A DNA stretch of 64,000 nucleotides from Neorhizobium sp. JUb45 (lineage in GTDB: Bacteria; Pseudomonadota; Alphaproteobacteria; Rhizobiales; Rhizobiaceae), in contig NZ_SLYW01000004.1 of assembly GCF_004343585.1 (NCBI RefSeq), forward strand, positions 431,497-495,496. The letters are read 5' to 3'. Below, piece by piece: positions 1 through 8,707 of this stretch. How positions within the stretch are numbered: position 1 is the stretch's first letter; the number at the start of each line of letters is the position of its first letter. The position numbers and the translations under genes are program-made. The notes beneath the pieces were generated by a model. It was not told the origin of the DNA. It made no database searches and saw nothing but the letters and a program-made list of their open reading frames with translations.

Positions 1-2121
1 TGCGGCCTGCATGGCAGGTGCAGCCTGCATGGAGGTTCTGGTCGGTGCAGGCGAAGGGGCCGGAGCAGGGCGGGACGGCTCAAAACTCCCCTGCCGGGAA
101 AGGCTGCCTTCCATCGTGTCCAGCCGGTCTGCAATGCTGACCAGCGTCCGGTGCAGCATTTCGAATGTCTGGTGCGTGCGTTCTTCCGAACCGCGCGTCA
201 GGTCTTCCAGATGGCGCAGGTCTTCGGCAAGCGCCGTTAGCGCGCCCATGTCCGGTGCAGCGCCACCTGTCGCCGTACCGTTGCGGGCATAGGCTTCGAC
301 CACGGCCTCGGCTGCCTGACGGGCTGCCTCGATCACGTATTCGTCGCTGGTCGCCATATACCCTTCGATGGCCGACATGCGCTCTTCGAAAGCCGCAGGC
401 AGTTCGAATTCGCCGGCCGTCTTCGGTTCGCTGATCAGGCGCGAAAGGTTGGCGATCTGGTCTTCGAGATTGCGCAGCGCATCATTGTCGCCGGCAGGAG
501 CCGCGGCGGCATCGTCCAGGCGCGCAGCGATATCGCTCAGGCGCCCTTCAAGGCGGCCGAACATGGCGTTATCGAGCGGCGCTGCCGGCTGCGTGATCTC
601 GATTTCTTCGATGCGTCGCGAAATATGGTCCAGTCGCTCGGCCAGCGCGTCGTTGACGGAACCCTGTTCCAGCGCATCGATCTTGCGGGAAATGTCGGAA
701 AGATAGCCAGTCAGCTCGGCGGGTTGCGCCGGCTGCTGCACGCGTTCCATCAGGATGGCGAGATCTTCCAGACGTTCGTCCAGACGCATCGCACCCTGTT
801 CGCGGGAAAAATCGTCGATCTTGCGGGCCAGCGCGTCGATGCGCACGCCCATTTCGTCATCAAGGGCGTTTGCGGCGGGCAGTGCCGATTGCAGCGTGTC
901 GCGATGCATGGCGTCAATCTGGTCGGAAAGGCCTTCCAGCCGGCTTTCCAGCCGCCCGATCATGCCATGTTCCAGCGCGGCATCGGCAGAGGCGCGGCTG
1001 CTTGCCGCCAGCGCCCGGCTGATCTCGTCCAGACGCTTGTCGAGCACCGAAAACTGCTCGACGATCATCGGATCGTTATGCGGCACCATGCGGTTGCCAA
1101 GCTGTTCCACGGCAGCGGCCAGCGTCAGCAGCTTGTCTTCCAGTGCCAGAATGGCGCCATTGTCACCAAAGGCACCCAGCTGTCCCTTGATGTCGTCGAT
1201 CCGGTAGGCAAGCGACACCAGTTCCTCGCGCAGCGCGCCGGGGTCGGCATCGAGCACGCGCTCTTCCAGCCCCTGAAACTGGGTTTCCATGCGCTGCATG
1301 GAGTCCTCGCGGGCAAGCCCCTGCATGACGGTGCGCAGGCCTTCGAATTCCAGCCGCAGGTCTTCCGTTTCCGGTGCGCCGCGATGGCCAAGATTTCCGA
1401 TACTGTCGGCCAGCCGCGCAAGGTCGTTGCGCATGTCGTCGGCAAAATGGCGATCCTCGGCAATCGCCCGGATCGAGCGGATTTCCGAGCGCAGGCCGTC
1501 CATCTCGCGGGCAACGCCCTGCGAAATGTCCTGCTTCAGATCCTGCCGCAGCGTGACCAGCGCTTCGGCGATATCGTTCATGATCGCATCCGGCAGACCA
1601 GCCGGCGTGCCGGCGGGTGCGGCAATGCGGGCACTGGCCGGCAGCGCCGGGCGGGCCGAAGCCAGAGGCGGCAGCGCCCGGCTTTCGGCGCGTGGCGGCC
1701 GGTTGTCTGCAATCGGTGCTGCCGGTGGCGCGATAGGGCGGCGGGGTGTGATCGGTGCACGCAGCGCCGGCTCGGCATAGGCTTCCGGCGGGCGGATGTC
1801 GCGCTGTGGGTGGCGGGCGGCATCGAGCGCGCGCTGGCGGCGACGGATTTCTTCAAGCGGATTGACGGCGGAAGCGGCTGCCTGTTGCGGCGCTGCTCTC
1901 TGCGTTGTCGGCTGCTGGACCTGCTGCTCCGCATAACGGTTCTGTTCGCGGCCGTCGCCGGGCTGACGTTCAGTGGTCTGACGTTCACTGGTCTGACGCT
2001 CGCGGGCAGATGAATGCATCAGCCCTTCGATCCGTGCTTCCAGCCCCTCGATCGTACGGTTGAGCGCGTCCAGGGAGGACGTCTCGCCGCGACGGGATGG
2101 CGTGGGTCGTGATCCGTTCAT
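1..2121 (-). CDS. podJ: PodJ-like polar localization factor, N-terminal part (cut by window start)
   Basis: Reading the minus strand from an ATG at 2121 gives 707 open codons that run off position 1. The protein begins MNGSRPTPSRRGE and consists of a proline/alanine/arginine-rich stretch (about residues 50-160) followed by long charged heptad-like segments of the type 'ALEDKLLTLAAAVEQL' and 'RLEGRLSDIAARLDDA', which look like extended coiled coil. This matches the N-terminal cytoplasmic half of Rhizobiales PodJ, a polarity protein that organises the growing/old pole; the transmembrane and periplasmic (Sel1/peptidoglycan-binding) parts would lie off the window. The frame stays open upstream of 2121 and the ribosome site is weak, so the start is a choice based on the family-like opening. 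Divergent from the fatty-acid operon. Family assignment is from sequence character and memory of the locus; moderate certainty. Confidence 0.72.
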   Translation of the reverse strand, partial: MNGSRPTPSRRGETSSLDALNRTIEGLEARIEGLMHSSARERQTSERQTTERQPGDGREQNRYAEQQVQQPTTQRAAPQQAAASAVNPLEEIRRRQRALDAARHPQRDIRPPEAYAEPALRAPITPRRPIAPPAAPIADNRPPRAESRALPPLASARPALPASARIAAPAGTPAGLPDAIMNDIAEALVTLRQDLKQDISQGVAREMDGLRSEIRSIRAIAEDRHFADDMRNDLARLADSIGNLGHRGAPETEDLRLEFEGLRTVMQGLAREDSMQRMETQFQGLEERVLDADPGALREELVSLAYRIDDIKGQLGAFGDNGAILALEDKLLTLAAAVEQLGNRMVPHNDPMIVEQFSVLDKRLDEISRALAASSRASADAALEHGMIGRLESRLEGLSDQIDAMHRDTLQSALPAANALDDEMGVRIDALARKIDDFSREQGAMRLDERLEDLAILMERVQQPAQPAELTGYLSDISRKIDALEQGSVNDALAERLDHISRRIEEIEITQPAAPLDNAMFGRLEGRLSDIAARLDDAAAAPAGDNDALRNLEDQIANLSRLISEPKTAGEFELPAAFEERMSAIEGYMATSDEYVIEAARQAAEAVVEAYARNGTATGGAAPDMGALTALAEDLRHLEDLTRGSEERTHQTFEMLHRTLVSIADRLDTMEGSLSRQGSFEPSRPAPAPSPAPTRTSMQAAPAMQAA

Positions 2122-2627
2122 GGTCTCGCTCGCTTCGACAGCGCGGATCGGGTGACGATCCGCTGATTGGTATTCTCCGACGACACCCCTTGCGGAGAAA
2201 TCACCGGACACCACCCCATGAGAATGCCGGACAGGACTTTCCTCAACCTTGAGTGGTTGCGGCTCCTCATAAGACAACGCGAGACAAAAGAATGAGGTGC
2301 GCCACGACTAGTTCAGAGCGCACAATCCACCAAACGTGGTAAACGCCCGGTTAACCGGGGTAAGGTTTTTTAACTTTTGCTGTTGGAAGCGGCTGGATCT
2401 GACATGCAGGCGAAAGCTTTTGCGAGCTCTGCTCTTTTGTTTTCGCCGCGCAATCACTCACGGAGCGCATTCGCTTGCACCTGCTGCTCCGTCCTGCGTG
2501 CCACTGCAGCTGTCGTTCAAATCTCCAAAAACTGCTTCAAAACGCCATTGACGTTTACGCAAACGTCAATATTTTAGCGGTGGAGTTTGCCGGTGTTGCA
2601 GCCGGCGCGCAGAGGAGGAGTTTGCGC
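2122..2627. promoter_or_regulatory. Divergent intergenic region podJ / beta-oxidation operon
   Basis: About 500 bases without a convincing gene between two divergent genes. It holds a perfect 14-bp palindrome (2346-2359, CCCGGTTAACCGGG) overlapping a TAAA-N7-TTAA element (2340-2354) that resembles a CtrA box with one mismatch, and the 22-bp near-palindrome at 2548-2569 described separately. T-rich stretches lie around 2360-2380. Promoters for both genes must be here, but no clear -35/-10 pair stands out. Confidence 0.5.
2548..2569. promoter_or_regulatory. Candidate operator of the beta-oxidation operon
   Basis: TTGACGTTTAC/GCAAACGTCAA: the two 11-base halves are reverse complements except for one position. 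It lies about 60 bases upstream of the acyl-CoA dehydrogenase start, where an operator would be expected. The ACGT-containing half sites resemble the published motif style of LiuR/PsrA-type regulators of acyl-CoA catabolism; which regulator binds is inference. Confidence 0.5.
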
Positions 2628-4421
2628 ATGCCCGTCTACAAGGCCCCCGTTGAAGATACGCTGTTCGTGCTGAACGACGTGCTCGGTCTCGAACGTTTCG
2701 GCAATCTGCCCGGCTTTGCCGATGCAACGCCCGACATGATCGAGGCGATTCTGGGCGAGGCGGCCAAGGTGGCGGAGGAGGCTCTGTTCCCGCTCAATCT
2801 TTCCGGCGATCAGGAAGGCTGCACCCGTAAGGATGATGGCTCGGTCACAGTGCCGAAAGGTTTTAAAGGAGCTTACGACCAGTATTGTCAGGGCGGCTGG
2901 ATCGGTCTGGCCGTGCCGGAAGAGTTTGGCGGGCAGGGGCTGCCCTACACGCTGCACGCCGCCGTCGGCGAATACATGTCGTCGGCCAACATGTCGCTGA
3001 TGATGTATCCGGGCCTCACACAGGGCGCCATCGCCGCCATTCTCGTCCATGGTTCGGACGAACAGAAAGCCACCTATCTGCCCCATATGGTCGGCGGCAC
3101 ATGGTCCGGCACCATGAACCTGACGGAACCCCATTGCGGCACCGATCTCGGCCTGTTGCGCACCAAGGCCGTGCCGCAGGGCGACGGTTCCTACAAGATT
3201 TCCGGCCAGAAAATCTTCATCTCCGCCGGCGAACACGGCATGACCGACAACATCATCCACCTTGTTCTTGCCCGCATCGAAGGCGCGCCCGAAGGTACAA
3301 AAGGCATTTCGCTGTTCATCGTGCCGAAATTCATGGTGAAGGACGACAGTTCGCTCGGTGATAGAAACGGCGTTTCTTGCGGTGCGCTCGAAGAAAAGAT
3401 GGGCATCCACGGCAATTCCACCTGCGTCATGAACTATGACGAGGCGACCGGTTATCTCATCGGCGCGGAAAACAAGGGCCTGTCGGCCATGTTCGTGATG
3501 ATGAACGAGGCCCGCCTCGGCGTCGGCCTGCAGGGGCTGTCGATCGCCGAGACCGCCTATCAGAACGCCGTCGCCTATGCAAATGAACGCATCCAAGGCC
3601 GCTCGCTCTCGGGCGCCAAGGCACCGGACAAAAAGGCCGATCCGATCATCGTCCATCCGGATATTCGCCGTTCACTGATGACCATCAAGGCCTTCAACGA
3701 AGCCGGCCGCGCCTTCCTCCTTTGGACCGCGCTGAAATCCGACATCGCCCACCGCTCGCCGGATGAAAAGGAACGCCAGAACGCCGACGACCTGCTCGGC
3801 CTCGCCACGCCGATCCTCAAAGGCGTGTTGACCGACAAGGGGTTTGATCACGCTGTAATGGCCCAGCAGGTGTTTGGCGGTCACGGCTATATCGAGGAAC
3901 ATGGCATGAGCCAGTATGTCCGCGATGCCCGTATCGCCATGATCTATGAAGGTGCCAACGGCATTCAGGCGCTGGATCTTGTGGGACGAAAACTGGCGCT
4001 CAACGGCGGCCGCGCGGTGATGGCGATGTTCAAGGAAATCGGCGATTTCTGCGAGGAAAACCGTGCTGATGAAAATCTGGCCTTCTACACGAAACACCTC
4101 AAGAAGGGTCTGAACGACGTACAGGCCTCAACCATGTGGTTCATGCAGAACGCCATGGCAAAACCCGACAATGCCGGTGCCGGCTCGACCGATTACATGC
4201 ACCTCTTCGGCCTCGTCACGCTCGGCTACATGTGGGCAAAGATCGCCAAGGCCGCGCAGGAAAAGCTTGCAGCGGGCGATGCGCGCGAAGACTATCTGAA
4301 GAACAAGCTGGTCACGGCGCGTTTCTACATGGAAAAGATCATGCCCGAAACCGCGCTGCGCAAGGTGCGCATAGAGGCGGGGGCCGATAGCGTGATGGAA
4401 CTGGCGGCAGAGGCGTTTTGA
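2628..4421 (+). CDS. Acyl-CoA dehydrogenase (DmdC/long FadE-like family)
   Basis: 597 residues from the ATG at 2628, which follows a strong ribosome site (agaggaggag, 2611-2620); the open frame reaches further upstream but without a better start. FAD-dependent dehydrogenation of an acyl-CoA, the first step of beta-oxidation, in the cytoplasm. The order is N-terminal helical domain, the '[14 protein letters not shown]' flavin/substrate-binding middle domain, and the C-terminal helical domain with the likely catalytic glutamate in '[19 protein letters not shown]'. About 600 residues with an extra C-terminal domain fits the class including 3-methylmercaptopropionyl-CoA dehydrogenase-like enzymes rather than 380-residue short-chain enzymes. 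First gene of an operon with thiolase and FadB-type genes, so general fatty acyl-CoA oxidation is the likely role. The acyl chain preferred cannot be told from sequence. Confidence 0.93.
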   Translation: MPVYKAPVEDTLFVLNDVLGLERFGNLPGFADATPDMIEAILGEAAKVAEEALFPLNLSGDQEGCTRKDDGSVTVPKGFKGAYDQYCQGGWIGLAVPEEFGGQGLPYTLHAAVGEYMSSANMSLMMYPGLTQGAIAAILVHGSDEQKATYLPHMVGGTWSGTMNLTEPHCGTDLGLLRTKAVPQGDGSYKISGQKIFISAGEHGMTDNIIHLVLARIEGAPEGTKGISLFIVPKFMVKDDSSLGDRNGVSCGALEEKMGIHGNSTCVMNYDEATGYLIGAENKGLSAMFVMMNEARLGVGLQGLSIAETAYQNAVAYANERIQGRSLSGAKAPDKKADPIIVHPDIRRSLMTIKAFNEAGRAFLLWTALKSDIAHRSPDEKERQNADDLLGLATPILKGVLTDKGFDHAVMAQQVFGGHGYIEEHGMSQYVRDARIAMIYEGANGIQALDLVGRKLALNGGRAVMAMFKEIGDFCEENRADENLAFYTKHLKKGLNDVQASTMWFMQNAMAKPDNAGAGSTDYMHLFGLVTLGYMWAKIAKAAQEKLAAGDAREDYLKNKLVTARFYMEKIMPETALRKVRIEAGADSVMELAAEAF

Positions 4422-4430
4422 TTGAGAATT

Positions 4431-4563
4431 CTCTTCTCCCCTCGGGGAGAAGATGTCCGAAGGACAGATGAGGGGGGCGACGAAGGGAACACGGCGGAAA
4501 CGTCGAACCTGCCGTACCCCTCATCCGACCCTTCGGGCCACCTTCTCCCCGAGGGGAGAAGAT
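4431..4563. repeat. RIME-like intergenic palindrome, copy 1
   Basis: Two inverted arms of about 45 bases (cttctcccctcggggagaag ... cttctccccgaggggagaag), each a small hairpin itself, enclosing 'gatgagggg'/'cccctcatc'. The same module recurs at 5828-5958. Such palindromes are known in Rhizobiaceae as RIME elements. It sits in the gap between the first two operon genes and would fold in the transcript. Confidence 0.8.
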
Positions 4564-4612
4564 ATAAAAGAGATTCCAAGGCAACCGAGTTGCCACTCAG
4601 GGAGATGACACC

Positions 4613-5821
4613 ATGACCGAAGTCTTCATTTACGACCACGTGCGCACGCCGCGCGGTCGCGGCAAGAAGGATGGATCACTGCACGAGGTTCCCTCCGTCC
4701 GCCTCGCGGCAAAGACGCTGGAAGCCATCCGCGACCGCAACGGCCTCAACACCGAAACCGTCGATGACATCATCATGGGCTGCGTCGATCCGGTGATGGA
4801 CTCAGGCGCCGTCATCCCCAAGGCGGCTGCCTTCGAGGCCGGTTATTCGACCAAAGCTCCGGGCATGCAGATCTCCCGCTTCTGCGCCTCCGGCCTCGAT
4901 GCCATCAACTTTGGCGCCGGAAAAATCGCAGCAGGCTCGGATGACATCGTCATCGCCGGCGGCGTCGAAAGCATGTCGCGTGTCGGCATGGGCATGTCCG
5001 GCGGTGCCTGGTACATGGACCCCTCGGTCAATTTCCCGTCCTATTTCATGCCGCAGGGCGTGTCTGCCGATCTGATCGCCACGAAATACGGTTTTTCGCG
5101 CGATGACGTCGATGCCTATGCCGTCGAAAGCCAGAAGCGCGCCGGCAAGGCCTGGGACGCCGGTTACTTCAAGAACTCTGTCATCCCGGTTAAGGACCAG
5201 AACGGCCTGATCATCCTCGACCGTGACGAGCACATGCGTCCGACCACGGACATGCAGGCACTGGCCTCGCTCAACGCTTCGTTCCAGATGCCGGGTGAAA
5301 TGGGTGGTTTCGAAGCCGTCGGCATTCAGGCGCATCCGGAGATCGAAAAGATCAACTACGTCCACCACGCCGGCAATTCGTCCGGCATCGTCGATGGTGC
5401 TGCCGCCGTGCTGATCGGCTCCAAGGCGGGTGGCCAGTCTCTGGGCATCAAACCGCGTGCCCGCATCCGCGCCTTCGCCAATATCGGTTCGGACCCGGCG
5501 CTGATGCTGACCGGCCCGGTCGATGTCACGGAAAAACTCTTGGCCCGCACCGGTATGTCGATTGCAGATATCGACCTGTTCGAACTCAACGAAGCTTTTG
5601 CCGCCGTCGTGCTGCGTTATATGCAGGCTTTCGACATTTCCCACGACATCATGAACGTCAACGGCGGTGCCATCGCCATGGGCCACCCGCTCGGCGCCAC
5701 CGGCGCTATGATTCTCGGCACCGTTCTGGATGAACTGGAACGCCGCGATCTGAACACCGCACTGGTTACGCTCTGCATCGGCGCCGGCATGGGCACGGCG
5801 ACGGTCATCGAGCGGGTTTGA
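4613..5821 (+). CDS. Acetyl-CoA C-acyltransferase (thiolase)
   Basis: 402 residues, start ATG at 4613 after 'gggagatga'. Thiolytic cleavage of 3-ketoacyl-CoA, last step of beta-oxidation. The nucleophilic cysteine is in '[12 protein letters not shown]' (about residue 90), the '[16 protein letters not shown]' motif with catalytic histidine is near residue 350, and the second cysteine is in the C-terminal '[15 protein letters not shown]'. Length and motifs are complete for the family. Second gene of the operon, downstream of the acyl-CoA dehydrogenase and upstream of the FadB-type protein, so it probably serves as the FadA partner. Confidence 0.95.
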   Translation: MTEVFIYDHVRTPRGRGKKDGSLHEVPSVRLAAKTLEAIRDRNGLNTETVDDIIMGCVDPVMDSGAVIPKAAAFEAGYSTKAPGMQISRFCASGLDAINFGAGKIAAGSDDIVIAGGVESMSRVGMGMSGGAWYMDPSVNFPSYFMPQGVSADLIATKYGFSRDDVDAYAVESQKRAGKAWDAGYFKNSVIPVKDQNGLIILDRDEHMRPTTDMQALASLNASFQMPGEMGGFEAVGIQAHPEIEKINYVHHAGNSSGIVDGAAAVLIGSKAGGQSLGIKPRARIRAFANIGSDPALMLTGPVDVTEKLLARTGMSIADIDLFELNEAFAAVVLRYMQAFDISHDIMNVNGGAIAMGHPLGATGAMILGTVLDELERRDLNTALVTLCIGAGMGTATVIERV

Positions 5822-5827
5822 GGGAAG

Positions 5828-5958
5828 CCCCCTCATCCGCCCTTCGGGCACCTTCTCCCCGTTGGGGAGAAGATAAGGGAGCGGGCCGCGAGGTTGCCAT
5901 TCCTCCTCTCCCCTCGGGGAGAGGTCGCCGAGCGAAGCGGAGGCGGGTGAGGGGGGAG
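5828..5958. repeat. RIME-like intergenic palindrome, copy 2
   Basis: Same arms as at 4431-4563: 'cccctcatccgcccttcggg...cttctccccgttggggagaag' followed about 40 bases later by an inverted, diverged copy 'ctctcccctcggggagag...gcgggtgagggg'. It occupies nearly the whole 182-base gap between thiolase and the FadB-type gene, so both gaps of this operon carry one copy. Confidence 0.75.
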
Positions 5959-6003
5959 GCCCCACGCGAAGACAGAAGATTTCAGGGAAGAGGAAATCCC
6001 ACG

Positions 6004-8220
6004 ATGAGCACCTACACCAACTTCACCATCGAAACCGACGCAGACGGCATCGCGGTCATCACCTGGGACATGCCCGGCAAGAGCATGAACGTCTTCACCG
6101 TCGAGGTGATGGACGAACTCGATGCCCTCCTGAAACAGACGGTGGAAGACGCCGCCATCAAGGGCGTGGTTTTCACCAGCGGCAAATCCTCCTTCTCCGG
6201 CGGGGCCGATCTCACCATGATCCGCGGCATGTTCTCCATGCTGCAGGAGGCCACGGCAAAAGATCCGGCCACCGCCAAACAAAAGCTGTTCGAAGTTGCC
6301 GGCCGCATGACCTGGCTGTTTCGCGCCATCGAGACCAACGGCAAGCCTTGGGTGTCGGCCATCAACGGTACCTGCATGGGCGGCGCGTTCGAACTGTCGC
6401 TCGCCTGCCACGGCCGCGTTGCCGCCAATGGCAAGTCGGTCAAGCTGGCGCTTCCCGAGGTCAAAGTCGGCATCTTTCCGGGTGCCGGCGGCACCCAGCG
6501 TGTGTCGCGCCTCACCGATGCCCAGTCCGCCCTGCAGATGATGACCACCGGCCAGTCGCTCACCCCGCAGCGCGCAAAGGCCATGGGCCTTGTGCATCAG
6601 GTGGTCGAACCGGAGCAACTGGTCACGGCGGCCAAACAGATGATCAAGGACGGCCTCAAACCCATCGCCCCCTGGGATGAAAAAGGTTTCAAGGCCCCCG
6701 GCGGCGGTGTGTGGACGCCTCAAGCCGCCCAGCTCTGGCCGGCCGCCCCGGCCATCCTGCGCCGTGAGACGGCCGGCAATTATCCGGGCGCGCTCGCCAT
6801 TTTGAAATGCGTCTATGAAGGCCTGCAGCTCCCGTTCGATACGGCGCTGAAGGTCGAACAGCGCTATTTCACGCAGGTTCTCGGCACCACCGAAGCCTTC
6901 TCGATGATCCGCTCGCTGTTCATCTCCATGCAGGAACTGGGAAAAGGCGCGCGCCGTCCGGCTGGCGTTCCGAAAAGCGAGTTCAAGAAAATCGGCGTCG
7001 TCGGCGCCGGCTTCATGGGCGCCTCGATCGCTTACGTCACGGCCGCCGCCGGCATCCCCGTCGTGCTGATCGACCGGGATCAGGAAGCAGCCGACAAGGG
7101 CAAGGCCGTTTCGGAAAAGCTGGTGGCGGAAAGCGTGTCCAAGGGCCGCCTCACCAAGGAAGAGGGCGAAAAGCTGCTCTCGCTCGTCACCTCGACGCCG
7201 GATTATTCCACGCTCTCGGATGCCGACCTGGTCATCGAAGCGGTGTTCGAGGATCGCGCCGTGAAGAAGGCGGTGATCGAACAGGTCGAGGCCGTTATCC
7301 CGGCCACCACGATCTTTGCCTCCAACACCTCCACCCTGCCGATCTCGGGGCTTGCGCAAAACTCGAAACGCCCAGACCAGTTAGTCGGCGTGCATTTCTT
7401 CTCGCCGGTCGAAAAGATGATGCTCACCGAAGTCATCCTGGGAGAGAAGACCGGCGACAAGGCACTGGCCACGGCGCTGGATTTCGTCGCAAAAATCAAG
7501 AAGACGCCGATTGTCGTCAACGATACGCGCGGTTTCTTCGTCAACCGCTGCGTCTTCCGCTATATCAACGAGGCCTATGACATGCTGGCCGAGGGCGTGC
7601 CGGCAGCGATGATCGAAAACGCGGCAAAAATGGCCGGCATGCCGGTCGGCCCGCTCTCCTTGAACGACGAAGTCGCCGTCGATCTCAGCCAGAAGATCAT
7701 GAAGGCCTCGATTGCCGATCTGGGCGAAAGCTCGGTCAAGCCGGGCCACATGGCGCTGATCGACAAGCTGGTGAACGATCTCGACCGTCGCGGCCGCAAG
7801 AATGGCCAGGGTTTTTACGATTACCCGCCAAAACCGGCCAAGAAATCGCTCTGGCCCGGCCTGAAAGATCTTTATCCGCAGAAGCCGGCCAGCGAAGTGG
7901 ATGTCAACCTTCTGAAGCAGCGTCTCCTCGTGACGATCGCACTGGAAGCGGCCCGCACGGTGGAAGAAGGCATTGTCACCGATCCCCGCGAAGCCGATGT
8001 CGGCTCCATCCTCGGTTTCGGTTTCGCGCCTTATACGGGCGGCACGCTGAGCTATATCGACGGCATGGGCGTCAAGACGTTCGTGGCACTGGCGGAAAAA
8101 CTGGCAGCTCAGTACGGCGACCACTTTGCCCCGACGCCGCTCTTGAAGGACATGGCAGCGAAGGGCGAGACGTTTTACGGACGCTTCGATCCCTATGGGA
8201 AAGTGGGGGAGGCGGCGTAA
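6004..8220 (+). CDS. fadB: FadB/FadJ-type enoyl-CoA hydratase / 3-hydroxyacyl-CoA dehydrogenase
   Basis: 738 residues from ATG 6004 (site 'gaagaggaaa'); the frame extends into the RIME repeat upstream but the protein homology starts at MSTYTNFTIETDADGIAVIT. N-terminal crotonase domain (about 1-200) with 'FSGGADLTMI' and 'GTCMGGAFELSLACH' oxyanion-hole loops and 'PEVKVGIFPGAGGTQR'. A Rossmann NAD domain begins near residue 335 ('IGVVGAGFMGAS'), followed by the dehydrogenase catalytic region 'VGVHFFSPVEKMMLTEVI' and two C-terminal 3HCDH domains. It catalyses the two middle steps of beta-oxidation and likely channels to the thiolase encoded just upstream. Complete length for the family. Confidence 0.95.
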   Translation: MSTYTNFTIETDADGIAVITWDMPGKSMNVFTVEVMDELDALLKQTVEDAAIKGVVFTSGKSSFSGGADLTMIRGMFSMLQEATAKDPATAKQKLFEVAGRMTWLFRAIETNGKPWVSAINGTCMGGAFELSLACHGRVAANGKSVKLALPEVKVGIFPGAGGTQRVSRLTDAQSALQMMTTGQSLTPQRAKAMGLVHQVVEPEQLVTAAKQMIKDGLKPIAPWDEKGFKAPGGGVWTPQAAQLWPAAPAILRRETAGNYPGALAILKCVYEGLQLPFDTALKVEQRYFTQVLGTTEAFSMIRSLFISMQELGKGARRPAGVPKSEFKKIGVVGAGFMGASIAYVTAAAGIPVVLIDRDQEAADKGKAVSEKLVAESVSKGRLTKEEGEKLLSLVTSTPDYSTLSDADLVIEAVFEDRAVKKAVIEQVEAVIPATTIFASNTSTLPISGLAQNSKRPDQLVGVHFFSPVEKMMLTEVILGEKTGDKALATALDFVAKIKKTPIVVNDTRGFFVNRCVFRYINEAYDMLAEGVPAAMIENAAKMAGMPVGPLSLNDEVAVDLSQKIMKASIADLGESSVKPGHMALIDKLVNDLDRRGRKNGQGFYDYPPKPAKKSLWPGLKDLYPQKPASEVDVNLLKQRLLVTIALEAARTVEEGIVTDPREADVGSILGFGFAPYTGGTLSYIDGMGVKTFVALAEKLAAQYGDHFAPTPLLKDMAAKGETFYGRFDPYGKVGEAA

Positions 8221-8348
8221 AGCTGCCCCGGTTGAGGACAAAACAAAGCGGAAGCTGGCTACGGCCGGCTTCCGAATATAGTGTGCCGGGATGTTGAAAC
8301 GTCCTGCGCCCATGGCTTGCCGGGGAGATGGTCTTCGGGAGCAACGTC

Positions 8349-8699
8349 ATGTGGATAAAGAATTTTCTGAGGCCAAGCCGGCCGCGCAACGCCTACCTGC
8401 AGCAAGCTGCATTCATCCTGCTGGGTATCGCGAGCGCTTGTTGTATCCTGGTTTATGTCGCGCAGTATGACGGTGATGCGCTGTGGCTTCTGGCGGCGCT
8501 GCTTGCATTGCTTGTTCCATGCGGGCGCAACATGATGTTTGCCTATGAGGCATCCAACGCAACCATTCTGTCGATGGAAAACCCTCTCATCATCGTTGTC
8601 GGTTTCATTCTGCTTTTGCTCGTGCTGCCGCTTCTGGTGTTTGTCCTCCTTGTCGCGACACTGATACAGGCCGCAAGAGCGCCCTCGGTCCTTCGGTAG
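8349..8699 (+). CDS. Small membrane protein of unknown function
   Basis: 116 residues, start ATG 8349 preceded by 'cgggag' about 8 bases upstream; an in-frame ATG at 8328 is possible but worse placed. Three hydrophobic segments: about 21-40 (AFILLGIASACCILVYVA), 46-60 (LWLLAALLALLV) and 82-107 (IIVVGFILLLLVLPLLVFVLLVATLI). Not recognised. It lies between the beta-oxidation operon and a convergent GGDEF-EAL gene, whose stop is only 9 bases away. Codon use looks native; probably a real membrane protein. Confidence 0.55.
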   Translation: MWIKNFLRPSRPRNAYLQQAAFILLGIASACCILVYVAQYDGDALWLLAALLALLVPCGRNMMFAYEASNATILSMENPLIIVVGFILLLLVLPLLVFVLLVATLIQAARAPSVLR

Positions 8700-8707
8700 G
8701 CCAACCC

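Noticed and set aside
625..2013. Long plus-strand open frame (462 codons) over podJ
   Set aside because: Shadow of the minus-strand podJ frame; arginine/histidine-rich composition without protein-family features.
4431..5958. RIME-like repeats considered as a CRISPR array
   Set aside because: Only two copies, palindromic mosaic structure, separated by a full gene; no unique spacers of constant length.
5833..7359. 508-codon minus-strand frame across fadB
   Set aside because: Mirror of the FadB-type gene caused by high third-position GC; it also runs through the RIME repeat.
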